Positions 17,599 through 25,926 of a stretch of DNA of 64,000 nucleotides are shown piece by piece (position 1 is the stretch's first letter; each line of letters opens with the position of its first letter). The notes below the pieces were generated by a model. The model was not told where the DNA came from. It searched no databases and saw nothing but the letters and a program-made list of their open reading frames with translations. Made by a program: the position numbers and the translations under genes. Origin of the DNA: Vallitalea maricola (GTDB lineage Bacteria; Bacillota; Clostridia; Lachnospirales; Vallitaleaceae); assembly GCF_036985595.1 (NCBI RefSeq), contig NZ_BTPU01000076.1, positions 1 to 64,000 of the forward strand, given 5' to 3'.

Positions 17599-17997
17599 GT
17601 GAACATAGAATTGTTTAATGGTGAAACTATTGAAATTGATAAGGTAAGAGAACTAGAAAAAATCTTGAATGTTAAATTCCCCGAGGACTATGTGCAGTTT
17701 ATTATAGAGAATAATGGTGCATATGTTATACGGAATGATGCATTTATGGCAAATGGTAGAATAGAAAGTATCAATAACTTTCATAGTATACAAGAACATT
17801 ATCATTTTACAGATGATGAGTATCCAAAGAAAGTAATTTCTATAGCTCGTGATGCTTGAGACAATCAAATATGTTTAGATTTGCGTAAAGTTAAGAAAAT
17901 ACCTGTTCTTTTTTTGGATCATGAGGTATGGAAGTTTTCAGTAATAGCAAGATCATTCCCTGAATTTTTAGAGGCTCTTTTTGAACATGTAGAATAG
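17599..17997 (+). pseudogene. SMI1/KNR4-family protein, split by an in-frame TGA
   Basis: Start GTG 17599 has AAAGGAGG upstream. The N-terminal part (VRELEKILNVKFPEDYVQF, NNGAY) is typical SMI1/KNR4 (SUKH) fold, a family that includes immunity proteins to contact-dependent and secreted toxins. TGA at 17857-17859 falls where relatives have Gly in DAxGNxIC. The same frame then continues with DNQICLDLRKVKKIPVLFLD and ends at 17997. A single GGA-to-TGA change explains it. No frame change, so readthrough would give a full 132-residue protein. Confidence 0.8.
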
Positions 17998-18164
17998 TAA
18001 TAAATATGATATGATTACAGATAGCTTGTAGATTACTTTTAAGAATAGTTTTGATGGATATGATAGAAGATAGTAAACCATTCAGGTTTAGTATTTAGAC
18101 CGAGGTAGAATATTTGAATAAGGTTCAACCAATGGATGTAATTTAGTTAAATAGGAGTGATGTA

Positions 18165-18548
18165 ATGAGTATTCCATTTATTAAAGGTACAACTACATTT
18201 CAATCGAGCCTATCAATAGTGGAAGTGGGAGCTATTATTTCTCAAAAAGTATTTGGTGGTCTAGTATTGAAAGGTTTAGAAAAAAGAATATATGATGAAG
18301 TACCAATAATTTTTATTAATTCAGAAATTTTAGGACTTAGAGTAGTATTAAGTGGGTATTCTGGATACTCAGAAGGAAATCATTTTGTATTACAAATTTC
18401 ACCTCATGGTTTTAGTAAGAAATTTGGTAAATTTGTTAAAAATGATATTCAGGAAATTAAATTAAATGAATACCTAAAGCAGTTGATGGAGTATTATTTC
18501 ACGAATGATGGAAGGGAAGATGTCTTGAGGTCTATGGTAATTGATTGA
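18165..18548 (+). CDS. Unrecognised 127-residue protein
   Basis: A soluble protein with alternating hydrophobic beta-like segments (VPIIFINSEILGLRVVLSGY, HFVLQISPHGF), no Cys and no membrane segment. AGGAGTGATGTA precedes the ATG. It shares one cassette with the broken SMI1 gene 167 bases upstream; no attC lies between them, so it may be a partner or a fused cassette. Immunity or toxin-partner roles are possible but not shown. Confidence 0.7.
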   Translation: MSIPFIKGTTTFQSSLSIVEVGAIISQKVFGGLVLKGLEKRIYDEVPIIFINSEILGLRVVLSGYSGYSEGNHFVLQISPHGFSKKFGKFVKNDIQEIKLNEYLKQLMEYYFTNDGREDVLRSMVID

Positions 18549-18601
18549 GAAGAAAATGTTGGTTTACTGATTATAACCTTAATCAGTAAAGAAAATACTT
18601 C

Positions 18602-18716
18602 ATCTAACAATATATTTTCGTTTGCTACGCACATCTCTTCACTGGGTGCAAGCACCGCCTACGAAGCAGGGCTCTGAGGTCCAGTTCAGAGACGTCGGAA
18701 ATACGAAACGTTAGAC
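18602..18716 (+). repeat. attC site 3 (subfamily A)
   Basis: R'' ATCTAAC to R' GTTAGAC, 115 bp, consensus centre. L boxes TATTTTCG and CGGAAATA. Confidence 0.92.
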
Positions 18717-18746
18717 AAAAGTATTAGCTAGTTAAGGAGGGATGTT

Positions 18747-19230
18747 ATGAAGTTGAGTAATACTGGAGATATAGTTATAGAGATTAACAATTTTCCACAA
18801 GCATCTGCAGGTGCTCCCATACCTATTATCCTTGCAGATGAGCATACCACAGTTCTTGAATATTGTATGCAAGATGAGTTCAGTTGATGGCGAGATTGTA
18901 GATCAAGTAGCAATTCTAGAGTTTTCATCTTGTCTAGCGGTTTCATCAGGTCCACCTAATGATGAGGCAATTTTTGGTCAAGCACTTTATGTGAAGGGCT
19001 TAAGGCCATATGGTTTTTATAAGATAGATAATTCAAGTTGGATTGAGAAGTATAAGATCCAGAATAGAATACACCCTCATCATAAGGATGAGCACTTTGA
19101 TGGTTATACACATTATGTATTATGTTTTCACGATTCAATATTTGAATGCATATGTAAGGGTACAAGTCATGAGGTTTCTACTGGTACTCTTATGAGCAAT
19201 ATAGATAGAATGAAGGAGAAACTGAAGTGA
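18747..19230 (+). pseudogene. Unknown soluble protein, frameshifted
   Basis: The start at 18747 has GGAGGG upstream and reads 46 residues (ending CMQDEFS) to a TGA at 18885. The +1 frame, open from 18811, continues the protein (VDGEIVDQVAILEFSSC, GPPNDEAIFGQALYVKGL, HYVLCFHDSIFECI) to 19230. The second part resembles a conserved hypothetical family of cassette-type proteins with PPNDE and FHDSTFEC motifs. The shift lies between about 18811 and 18890. Either a broken gene or a sequence error. Confidence 0.75.
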
Positions 19231-19255
19231 TTCGTATGCTTCCGCTAATACCTTC

Positions 19256-19327
19256 GTCTAACAGCGAGTTGACGACATGACCGTTAACAAGGACGGATGG
19301 AACACGTCAACTCACGGGACGTTATGT
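19256..19327 (+). repeat. attC site 4 (short subfamily D)
   Basis: R'' GTCTAAC to GTTATGT, 72 bp. L boxes GTTGACG and CGTCAAC pair; the short centre ACATGACCGTTAACAAGGAC is of the 60-bp class. Confidence 0.85.
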
Positions 19328-19366
19328 GACATCATTCATTCGGTTTCGAGTAAAGGAGAGGATTTT

Positions 19367-20545
19367 ATGAAATCAATTGGATCGAACAGAACAATAAAAG
19401 CACTAATTGCTAGAGGGTTGGATTCAAAGTTGGCGATTGATTTATATCAAAAGGGCTACACTTTAAATAAACTGAAATGTACGCCAATTGCAGAACTTAG
19501 TAATTTAGGAATAATTAATGAAGTTGCTATCAGAATACATAAGGAATCACGGGCACCGATACCTTTCAATACGGTTAATAAGTTGTTGTTTGATTCTAGA
19601 TACACATGTTGTGTGTGTAGGGATAAGTCTAGGCCAATAGTGATACATCATATCATACCGTGGGAAGAGTCAAGAAGTGATGATATAGAAAATCTTGTTG
19701 TATTATGCCAAAAGCATCATGATGATGCTCATACAAAGCATGATCTAAGTATAAATCTAACAAGTAATAAAATAGTTGAACTCAAAAAAGAGTGGAATAG
19801 TAAGGTGCGAGAACTCGACAAGGACGTAGTATTAAAGTCAATGGAACCCAAAGAATGGTATGAGGCTATGTCTATGTGTTGGGACTACTTCAATGTAACT
19901 AGAATATATGAACTTGCTGAAAACCTTGGCATTGATATGGTTGACGGGAACAAGTATTTTCTTTCGTTATATAGACAGGGTTATGTAGACAAGAACGGAA
20001 TGCTACTTGCAAATGAAATAAGTAAGCAAGTTGCAGCAGATAGCTTGTACTGGTTAGACTTTATGGGAGGTACATATATAAGTTTCTTTTTCAAGGAAAT
20101 ATTGAAGATGATTATTGACTCTAGAGAGGTACTTATTCTCAACGATTTATGGACAAAGCCGCAAATTATGTCCGTGGTTAAGCCGGGAGCTATTTTGTTT
20201 TTGCAAGGAGCATTTTATTTTCGCCATCTCTCTAAAGAACATAGAGGTAAGAATCAGAACCGTATTGGGTATCGACAAGCTAAAGGTATAAAGTTAGAAT
20301 TTCAGTTCAATCCGTGGCATTGCGTTTCAGGCTCTTCACATTATAATCATCTTACAGGAAGAAGAGTTGCAACTGTAATCGGTATTGCTAGAGCTGTGAC
20401 TAATGTGAATGGACAAGTTAACATAAGATGTAGTGTCTTAGGGATTGGAACTGGATTTGATAACGTTATTAATGGACGATTTGCTTTTTATAGTCCGACA
20501 GATTTTGAAGACTACGAGGAAGATGAACTGTACATTGAGATTTAG
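19367..20545 (+). CDS. HNH endonuclease-domain protein
   Basis: 392 residues from ATG 19367 (AAAGGAGAG upstream). An earlier in-frame ATG at 19277 is inside the attC site and is rejected. Residues 1-60 look like a helix-hairpin-helix-type DNA-binding region. An HNH motif follows: CCVCRD, IHHIIPWEES, NLVVLCQKHHDDAH. The C-terminal 250 residues include an acidic helical part and a beta-rich part (LEFQFNPWHCV, GIGTGFDNVINGRF) that are not recognised. Likely DNA nuclease; a defence role is possible. Confidence 0.85.
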   Translation: MKSIGSNRTIKALIARGLDSKLAIDLYQKGYTLNKLKCTPIAELSNLGIINEVAIRIHKESRAPIPFNTVNKLLFDSRYTCCVCRDKSRPIVIHHIIPWEESRSDDIENLVVLCQKHHDDAHTKHDLSINLTSNKIVELKKEWNSKVRELDKDVVLKSMEPKEWYEAMSMCWDYFNVTRIYELAENLGIDMVDGNKYFLSLYRQGYVDKNGMLLANEISKQVAADSLYWLDFMGGTYISFFFKEILKMIIDSREVLILNDLWTKPQIMSVVKPGAILFLQGAFYFRHLSKEHRGKNQNRIGYRQAKGIKLEFQFNPWHCVSGSSHYNHLTGRRVATVIGIARAVTNVNGQVNIRCSVLGIGTGFDNVINGRFAFYSPTDFEDYEEDELYIEI

Positions 20546-20575
20546 TGTATACGAAATGGGGTCATGAATGACGTC

Positions 20576-20757
20576 ACATAACAATATATTTCCGTTCGCT
20601 AATTTATGGCATAATGAAGACATCGACTACGGGAGCAAGTATAAATATTAAGTAATATGCACACTACCGCACATCTCTTCACTGGGTGCAAGCACCGCAT
20701 ACGAAGAAGGGCGCTGAGGGTCCAGTTCAGAGACGTCGGAAATACGGAACGTTATGT
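20576..20757 (+). repeat. attC site 5 (subfamily A, long form with insert)
   Basis: ACATAAC to GTTATGT, 182 bp. A segment of about 70 bases is inserted after L''. It contains TGGCATAAT (20607-20615), like an extended -10 promoter element. Related inserts occur at 22691 and 27372. Confidence 0.88.
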
Positions 20758-20810
20758 GAATAATCATTCTGATAGACTAAAGTATATATAATTAGGTGGA
20801 GGTATAATAT

Positions 20811-21842
20811 ATGAGACGAAAGGTTTGCATACTAGCTCTTATAATTTTTGCGCTTACATCATGTCGTTATGATGAAGAAGAGCATAATTATGTTGAGGTT
20901 TTAGAATCAAAGATAGATGAACTTGAGGATGAGATATCAGTATTAAATGAAGAGTATGATATGAAGATTGAAGAATTAATCTCTGAGAAGAAAGAGGAGC
21001 TTGAAAGTAAAGAAAATGAAATTTATATTTTAAATGGATCGACTAAAGAACTTGAGTTAATACCTAATGAAGGTCAACTAAAATTCTTGGATTTTTATAA
21101 GGAATTTAGTACACGGGTTTTATATAATGGACACGTTGATAATGGCGTTAAGGTCGAAGTACAGTTAGTTGAACCATTAAGAATTCTTCCATCAGAGGAT
21201 GCTCCATACGTAGAATTTTATGGTGGTCTTACATATGATAATTATTATACAGATTCAAAAATTGTAACAGGAGATTTATTATATGTTGCTTGTGATAGAG
21301 ATACTCCTTCCGATAAAGGAAATTTTACAGAATGGTGCTGTGTTTGTTTAAATGGGTCGATAGTTGGATATGTGAAAGAAGAGATGGTTATTAGTTATGA
21401 TCATGAATCGTTAGTGTTTGAAGAGATAGAGCAATTTCAAGACTTTAGTGTTGGAATGACAGTGAATGAAGCAGTTAGCTTGTTTGAAAATAGATATAGG
21501 GAAAATTATGCTAATAATTATCCTGATAAATTATTTTCAATTGTTACTCAAGACAATGTAGAAATAGGTGTCAATTTCATTTGCAGTGCTACTAGTAGAA
21601 TTGTTACGGGGATTATAGTGTCTACAGAAGAGTATCCATTAATGTCAGGTTACAAGGTTGGGGACGATTTTGAGGACTTTTCTCAGTATTATGATGATTT
21701 TTTTGGTTCAGATTCTATTATACTACTTCAACAGGATGCTGATGAACGTATCTATGAATTAGGTGGTGGGTACTTTATGCAAGTATTTGGGCGTGAAGGC
21801 AAGGTAGGATCAATTGTAATTGACAAAACATATATATGGTAA
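20811..21842 (+). CDS. Lipoprotein with coiled coil and SH3-like region
   Basis: 343 residues. A signal peptide ends at lipobox LTSC (Cys at residue 18). Residues 27-75 form a Glu-rich coiled coil. A beta-rich part with SH3-like character (GDLLYVACDRD, SIVGYVKEEMV) follows, then a C-terminal domain with FSVGMTVNEAVSLFENRY and YKVGDDFEDFSQYY, which resemble each other and may be a duplicated small fold. Expected on the outer face of the membrane. Function unknown. GGTGGAGG precedes the start. Confidence 0.8.
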   Translation: MRRKVCILALIIFALTSCRYDEEEHNYVEVLESKIDELEDEISVLNEEYDMKIEELISEKKEELESKENEIYILNGSTKELELIPNEGQLKFLDFYKEFSTRVLYNGHVDNGVKVEVQLVEPLRILPSEDAPYVEFYGGLTYDNYYTDSKIVTGDLLYVACDRDTPSDKGNFTEWCCVCLNGSIVGYVKEEMVISYDHESLVFEEIEQFQDFSVGMTVNEAVSLFENRYRENYANNYPDKLFSIVTQDNVEIGVNFICSATSRIVTGIIVSTEEYPLMSGYKVGDDFEDFSQYYDDFFGSDSIILLQQDADERIYELGGGYFMQVFGREGKVGSIVIDKTYIW

Positions 21843-21881
21843 TCTGAAGATATAATTGTTGATAGGGGTCATGATTACTTC

Positions 21882-21997
21882 ACATAACAAAATGTTTCCG
21901 TACGCTACGCACATCCCTTCACCGGGTGCGAGCACCGCCTGCGAATAAGGGCTACGAGGGTCCGGTTCAGGGACATCGGAAACACGGTACGTTATAA
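21882..21997 (+). repeat. attC site 6 (subfamily A)
   Basis: ACATAAC to GTTATAA, 116 bp. L boxes GTTTCCG and CGGAAAC pair; consensus centre. Confidence 0.9.
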
Positions 21998-22108
21998 GAC
22001 AGATGTTACTAGTGTAATTTTTCATAACTGAGGTTTTAAGAATAGAAATGTATTTCTTTCTTTGACTAGATAGTTTATAAACATAGTTGGGAGGTGAACT
22101 TAATCAAA

Positions 22109-22642
22109 ATGTATAGCTTAAGAAAGAAAAAAATCAGAGGGGCAAGGAGAAAATACAATAAGCTTTTAGAAAGATTAGTAAGTAATACTAATGATTTTCC
22201 GGATCTGGAGAATCAACTATATTGGCATCTGCATATGCCATGTTCTGATTTATTGTTGAATAGCCCTAAAACTCCTTCTTATGTAAGAACTGGTTGCATT
22301 AAAACAATTATTGAAAGAACTAAATATCTAATAAATATAAAACCTCATAGCATGAGAAATTCAAAAGTAGTTGCGGCAATTAGTATACCATATTTATGGG
22401 ATTCTCAAATCATTGTGTTTAACGATAATGAGTATTTTAACTCATTTTTTGATAGAAACGATAAATATCAGAAATGGCTTCCAATCAGTAATGAAGATAC
22501 AAGCAGCAGATTTCTTGATAGATGGAGTATCAGTACGGTTGGTGATTTAGAAATAAAAGGTTATAAAGAAATAATATGTGATGACGATTATAATTATCAA
22601 GGTGAGATATGGTTTATAGGTGAATTAAGTATGCAAATTTGA
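22109..22642 (+). CDS. Unrecognised 177-residue protein
   Basis: A basic N-terminus (YSLRKKKIRGARRKYNKLLERL) precedes a soluble domain with several Trp and Tyr residues. ATG 22109 is chosen; GTG 22094 would overlap the ribosome site GGGAGGTGA, although the spacing to the ATG is rather long. No known motif is visible. Own cassette between attC sites 6 and 7. Confidence 0.68.
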   Translation: MYSLRKKKIRGARRKYNKLLERLVSNTNDFPDLENQLYWHLHMPCSDLLLNSPKTPSYVRTGCIKTIIERTKYLINIKPHSMRNSKVVAAISIPYLWDSQIIVFNDNEYFNSFFDRNDKYQKWLPISNEDTSSRFLDRWSISTVGDLEIKGYKEIICDDDYNYQGEIWFIGELSMQI

Positions 22643-22690
22643 ATAATTGGATATAATTGATTGTTAATGGCTGTTTCCGTACTATGCGTC

Positions 22691-22874
22691 TGATAACAAT
22701 ATATTTCCGCTCGCTCAATTGTGGTATAACGAATATAACTACTACGTAAATTGAGATGGTAATTTAACCGTTGAGGCATACTGGCGCACATCTCTTCACT
22801 GGGTGCGAGCACTGCCTACGAAGCAAGGCTCTGAGGGTCCAGTTCAGGAACGTTGCAAACACGAGACGTTATAT
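22691..22874 (+). repeat. attC site 7 (subfamily A, long form)
   Basis: R'' TGATAAC to R' GTTATAT, 184 bp. The inserted segment carries TGGTATAAC (22722-22730), like an extended -10 element. L boxes are less well matched (ATTTCCG / TTGCAAA). Confidence 0.82.
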
Positions 22875-22924
22875 GAAAGTGATAGCTAATTAAAAAAAGA
22901 ACTATTTTATTGGCTGCACTATTG

Positions 22925-22953
22925 TTGAATAGATATCGTAATTATGATAGAAT
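22925..22953 (+). promoter_or_regulatory. Candidate promoter of the antitoxin-toxin cassette
   Basis: TTGAAT (22925-22930), 17 bases, TAGAAT (22948-22953), 31 bases before the antitoxin start. Toxin-antitoxin cassettes usually carry their own promoter. Confidence 0.55.
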
Positions 22954-22983
22954 ATGCATATGATATTATAGGAGGTGCATATA

Positions 22984-23241
22984 ATGCCAACAATAAGACC
23001 AAGTTCTGATCTAAGAAATAAGTATAATGAGATATCAAGTTTTTGTCATGATAATTCAGAACCAGTATATATAACTAAAAATGGCAAAGGGGATTTAGCT
23101 GTTTTAAGTATAGAAACTTATGAGCGTTTAGTCGGCAAATTTGAATTGAAAAAGTTGTTAAATGAAGGAATTGAGGATACTAAAAACAATAGAGTTTTAT
23201 CAGTAGAAGATGCTTTTAGAAGAATTAGAAAAGGAATTTAG
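22984..23241 (+). CDS. Phd/YefM-family antitoxin
   Basis: 85 residues. The N-terminal DNA-binding fold is clear (IRPSSDLRNKYNEISSFCHD, EPVYITKNGKGDLAVLS), and the C-terminal toxin-binding tail is charged and helical. It should bind and neutralise a RelE/ParE-type toxin and repress its own promoter. AGGAGGTG lies upstream. The partner toxin gene two bases downstream is internally deleted, so this antitoxin may be an orphan. Confidence 0.92.
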   Translation: MPTIRPSSDLRNKYNEISSFCHDNSEPVYITKNGKGDLAVLSIETYERLVGKFELKKLLNEGIEDTKNNRVLSVEDAFRRIRKGI

Positions 23242-23243
23242 AG

Positions 23244-23453
23244 ATGGATAATTATAGAGTTATAATTACTGAGAAAGCAATCAAAGACATAATGGAAATA
23301 TCAGAGTATATTTCCATAACTTTTTTTTTAAAAGGTATCAGAAGGATTATAGTTGGTAATTATATAATTTTTTATATATGTTTAGATAAAGACTTATTAG
23401 TTAGTGTTATTAGAGTTTTATATAATAAAAGAGACTGGAAAAATATAATATAA
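23244..23453 (+). pseudogene. RelE/ParE-type toxin with internal deletion
   Basis: 69 residues against about 95-105 normally. The N-terminus (YRVIITEKAIKDIMEISEYI) and C-terminus (KGIRRIIVGNYIIFYICLD, VIRVLYNKRDW) are typical RelE/ParE, but about 30 residues between them are missing at an oligo-T tract near 23320. The frame is kept, so a short protein can still be made, probably without toxicity. It follows the antitoxin with a two-base gap. Confidence 0.82.
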
Positions 23454-23497
23454 TTGCTTTATATTTTTGGTTATGGGCAGTTTCCGCTGTCACCAGT

Positions 23498-23665
23498 ATA
23501 TAACAATGTATTTCCATTCGTTCGGGAAGGGTGTTTCTCTAGGGTAAGCCTTCACACATCCCACCACCTAAGCGCGTCGCGACAGTCATCGCATTAGCCC
23601 TTAATCAGAGCATGAGCGGATTCCTTAAAAGGCGCTGGGACGTTGGAAATACGGGACCATTATAG
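23498..23665 (+). repeat. attC site 8 (subfamily B)
   Basis: ATATAAC to ATTATAG (degenerate R'), 168 bp. L boxes TATTTCCA and TGGAAATA pair. The centre differs from subfamily A (GTTCGGGAAGGGTGTTTC, CCACCACCTAAGC, CATCGCATTAGCCCTTA) and recurs at 36330, 54717, 57605 and 63311. Confidence 0.85.
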
Positions 23666-23687
23666 GAAACTTCTCACTAGGGTATTC

Positions 23688-24008
23688 CTAATGAGTGTCA
23701 AAGAAGACTTTTATAATTCTGCTTGCTTGATAAAATCTCATAATTTCAATTTCAGATAAAGTATGATTTGGTATGTAAAAAAGAATATATGATTCAATAA
23801 TTAGCATTCTATATTGTTTTGTCTTAAGTTGCAGGTCTTTTGGAATAGTACCTTTAGAAGGAAAATCTGCTAAGGATTGAACAGCATGATCAATTTTATC
23901 AATTAATTGATATGCTGCAGGTGGATTATCAATGGAAATATAGTTTAAGATATTCCTAACATCATCCATAGCAGTAGGGTAGTAAATTATTTTATATGGT
24001 TTAGACAT
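23688..24008 (-). CDS. RelE/ParE-family toxin
   Basis: 106 residues from ATG 24008. Full-length fold: YKIIYYPTAMDDVRNILNYI, IDKIDHAVQSLADFPSKGTI, YRMLIIESYILFYI and the ending EIMRFYQASRI. Such toxins cut ribosome-bound mRNA or poison gyrase. The only cassette unit on the minus strand. The start overlaps the end of its antitoxin gene, which is frameshifted, so the toxin seems to lack its own antidote. Confidence 0.9.
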   Translation of the reverse strand: MSKPYKIIYYPTAMDDVRNILNYISIDNPPAAYQLIDKIDHAVQSLADFPSKGTIPKDLQLKTKQYRMLIIESYILFYIPNHTLSEIEIMRFYQASRIIKVFFDTH

Positions 24009-24267
24009 TATATTCATTCCTCAACTCTTCCATAAAAATACTGTGACTTACTTTTGGTGCTCTATTAGCACGTTCTGCTTCAGCAACTGCAAGTTTTTCA
24101 TAAAGTTCTAGTTTGGCTTGAAGTTGTTCAAAATAAGCTAAGCTCATTTACAACTAAGTCACCTTTGCCGTTTTTAGTAATATAAACAGGTTCGGCATCT
24201 TTATGACACGTTCAGATATTGTGTTAAAGTTATTTCTTAGGTCAGATATAGGAAGTATTTTGGGCAT
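24001..24267 (-). pseudogene. Phd/YefM-family antitoxin with two frameshifts
   Basis: From ATG 24267 (GAGGTGAT upstream on the minus strand) the protein begins MPKILPISDLRNNFNTISER. One base is missing near 24206-24212 and one is gained near 24145-24152; between them the first frame reaches a TAG. Restoring both gives about 88 residues with HKDAEPVYITKNGKGDLVV and a helical tail ending ELRNEYNV, overlapping the toxin start. The fold equals that of the intact antitoxin at 22984. Confidence 0.8.
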
Positions 24268-24376
24268 TTAATCACCTCGTTATATTATTATGAGTAAATT
24301 ATATTATAATTATGATATATGGTAAATAAGATTTTTAATAATATTGAGTATAAATTTGTAATTTTTGAGTAGCATC

Positions 24377-24471
24377 CTATAACAAAATATTTCCGCTTGC
24401 TACCCATATTCACTCTTTTTAGGGATATTTATGAGGTCAAGAGTGAACGTCGGAAATAAGAACCGTTAGAG
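24377..24471 (+). repeat. attC site 9 (subfamily C)
   Basis: R'' CTATAAC to GTTAGAG, 95 bp. L boxes TATTTCCG and CGGAAATA are perfect complements. Inner stem CACTCTT/AAGAGTG. Confidence 0.9.
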
Positions 24472-24516
24472 GAAAGAATAGATTAGTTTAAGATGCAGTG
24501 GAAGAGAGGTTTTGCT

Positions 24517-24957
24517 ATGTTGTCAATTGAACCAATTGTTGAAGTAAATAGACAGGATTTTTTTGATTCAATTGAAGAATTATCATTTAGTAGACTTATG
24601 AATGCAGAAGCTTCAGTTGATGTTCGAGATTGTGTAATGATGGATAACTATTTGGTTTTCGCACTCCGACTTGGCTCTAAATCACTAATTAAGTATGGAC
24701 TCTCATATGTAGTCTATCGAGAGATTGATGAGGGAGTTGAGTTAATTGAGATTTTCTATGAAGATGATAGTTTTATACCTCATTCATCGGTTTGGTCAGC
24801 ATATTGGATTCTGAATAAGTTTGGTAAGTATAGATATATTGATATTGAGATAGACACTTATAAGAGGCTAGAGCCATCCTTTGATGATGCTTGCGCAGTT
24901 TTTTATAGTGAGCAACTAGACGAGCGTAAATATCGAGTTTTTGATGTGGATTTCTAA
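24517..24957 (+). CDS. Unrecognised 146-residue protein
   Basis: Acidic soluble protein. ATG 24517 is preferred because GAGAGG lies seven bases upstream; an in-frame ATG at 24493 has none. Mixed alpha/beta content with aromatic residues (HSSVWSAYWILNKFGKYRYI). No motif recognised. Its cassette ends in a degraded short attC. Confidence 0.65.
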   Translation: MLSIEPIVEVNRQDFFDSIEELSFSRLMNAEASVDVRDCVMMDNYLVFALRLGSKSLIKYGLSYVVYREIDEGVELIEIFYEDDSFIPHSSVWSAYWILNKFGKYRYIDIEIDTYKRLEPSFDDACAVFYSEQLDERKYRVFDVDF

Positions 24958-25039
24958 CTGGACCTTGTTGGTAGATTAGAGTATCAGAAGATAGAATAGG
25001 CTCTAGATGTAGGTTTTCTTAAGCTTCCGTCTATTCCTT

Positions 25040-25101
25040 CCTAGTTGACGACATGGGTTGATAATGGGAAGGATGCCACACATCTTCAACTAACGTTATA
25101 A
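25040..25101 (+). repeat. attC site 10 (subfamily D, damaged)
   Basis: Ends in GTTATAA with L boxes GTTGACG and CTTCAAC, but the R'' box is lost: CCTAG stands where TCTAACAGCG is found in site 4. About 62 bp remain. Probably inactive. Confidence 0.65.
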
Positions 25102-25171
25102 AAAATACTAATTAATCTTTTGAGATAACTGATAATAGTAGAATATTAGGAGTAGGAAGGTGGAATAAAGA

Positions 25172-25767
25172 GTGGAAAACATAAATATTAGGCTTGAAGA
25201 AAAAAAAGATTGGCTAGAAGTAGAATTACTAACAAGAGTAGCTTTTTGGAGTGAAGATCGAATAAAAAAATAGGTGTTGGTGCTACAGAACATTACATGG
25301 TACATATGATGAGAGAAAATGAAGGGATTAGGGAGTTAACTTTTGTAGCAGAATTAAAAGACGAAATTGTTGGTCATATCATATACAGCAAAGGTTCATA
25401 TATTCTACAATCTGATGGAACTAAGAAAAAGGTGCTTAATTTTGGACCACTAAGTGTATTACCCAAATATCAGAAAAAAGGTATTGGAAGTGCATTAATG
25501 AAATACTCTATTAAACGAGCTAAAGAATTGGGATATGGAGCAATCCTGTTTTTTGGACATCCGACCTACTATCCTAAATTTAGATTTAAGGAAGCAAAAG
25601 AATTTGGAATAACTACAAAAAAAGGAGATAATTTTCCTGCATTCATGGCAATGGAATTACAAGAAGGTTATCTAAGTGGAGTTACTGGAAAGTACGTTGA
25701 AGCACCTATCTACGATGACAGTTTGACTAAAAAATCAGCAAAAGAGTATGATAAACTCTTTCAATAA
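25172..25767 (+). pseudogene. GNAT acetyltransferase, frameshifted in an A7 tract
   Basis: Starts GTG 25172 with IRLEEKKDWLEVELLTRVAF and stops at a TAG at 25272. A seven-A run immediately before the stop is the likely shift point. The other frame then reads GVGATEHYMVHMMRENEG, the acetyl-CoA loop VLPKYQKKGIGSALMKY, and FFGHPTYYPKFRF to 25767, as in N-acetyltransferases acting on small molecules. One extra A restores about 198 residues. Could be phase-variable, decayed or a sequence error. Confidence 0.82.
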
Positions 25768-25768
25768 A

Positions 25769-25817
25769 AGGGACTCCTTCTAAGGCACTGGGACGTGGGA
25801 AATATGGGACGTTAGAT
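25769..25817 (+). repeat. attC remnant 11 (3' half of subfamily B)
   Basis: GGACTCCTTCTAAGGCACTG, GGGAAATATGGGAC and R' GTTAGAT remain directly after the GNAT stop codon; the 5' half is missing. Confidence 0.7.
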
Positions 25818-25926
25818 AAAATTGACTCATTCATTTCGGAGTGTTTACTTTTAGGTCACTAAATAAAAAATAATAAATTTGGTGTATTATAATGATTATA
25901 TAATACGAACTGAAAGGTTGGAACAT

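Noticed and set aside
17857..17859. TGA in the SMI1 gene as selenocysteine or a changed genetic code
   Set aside because: TGA ends other genes here, no hairpin typical of selenocysteine insertion was noted and the family has Gly at this place. A nonsense change is simpler.
19277..19366. Upstream ATG extension of the HNH gene starting inside attC site 4
   Set aside because: The extension is the recombination site itself; a good ribosome site points to 19367.
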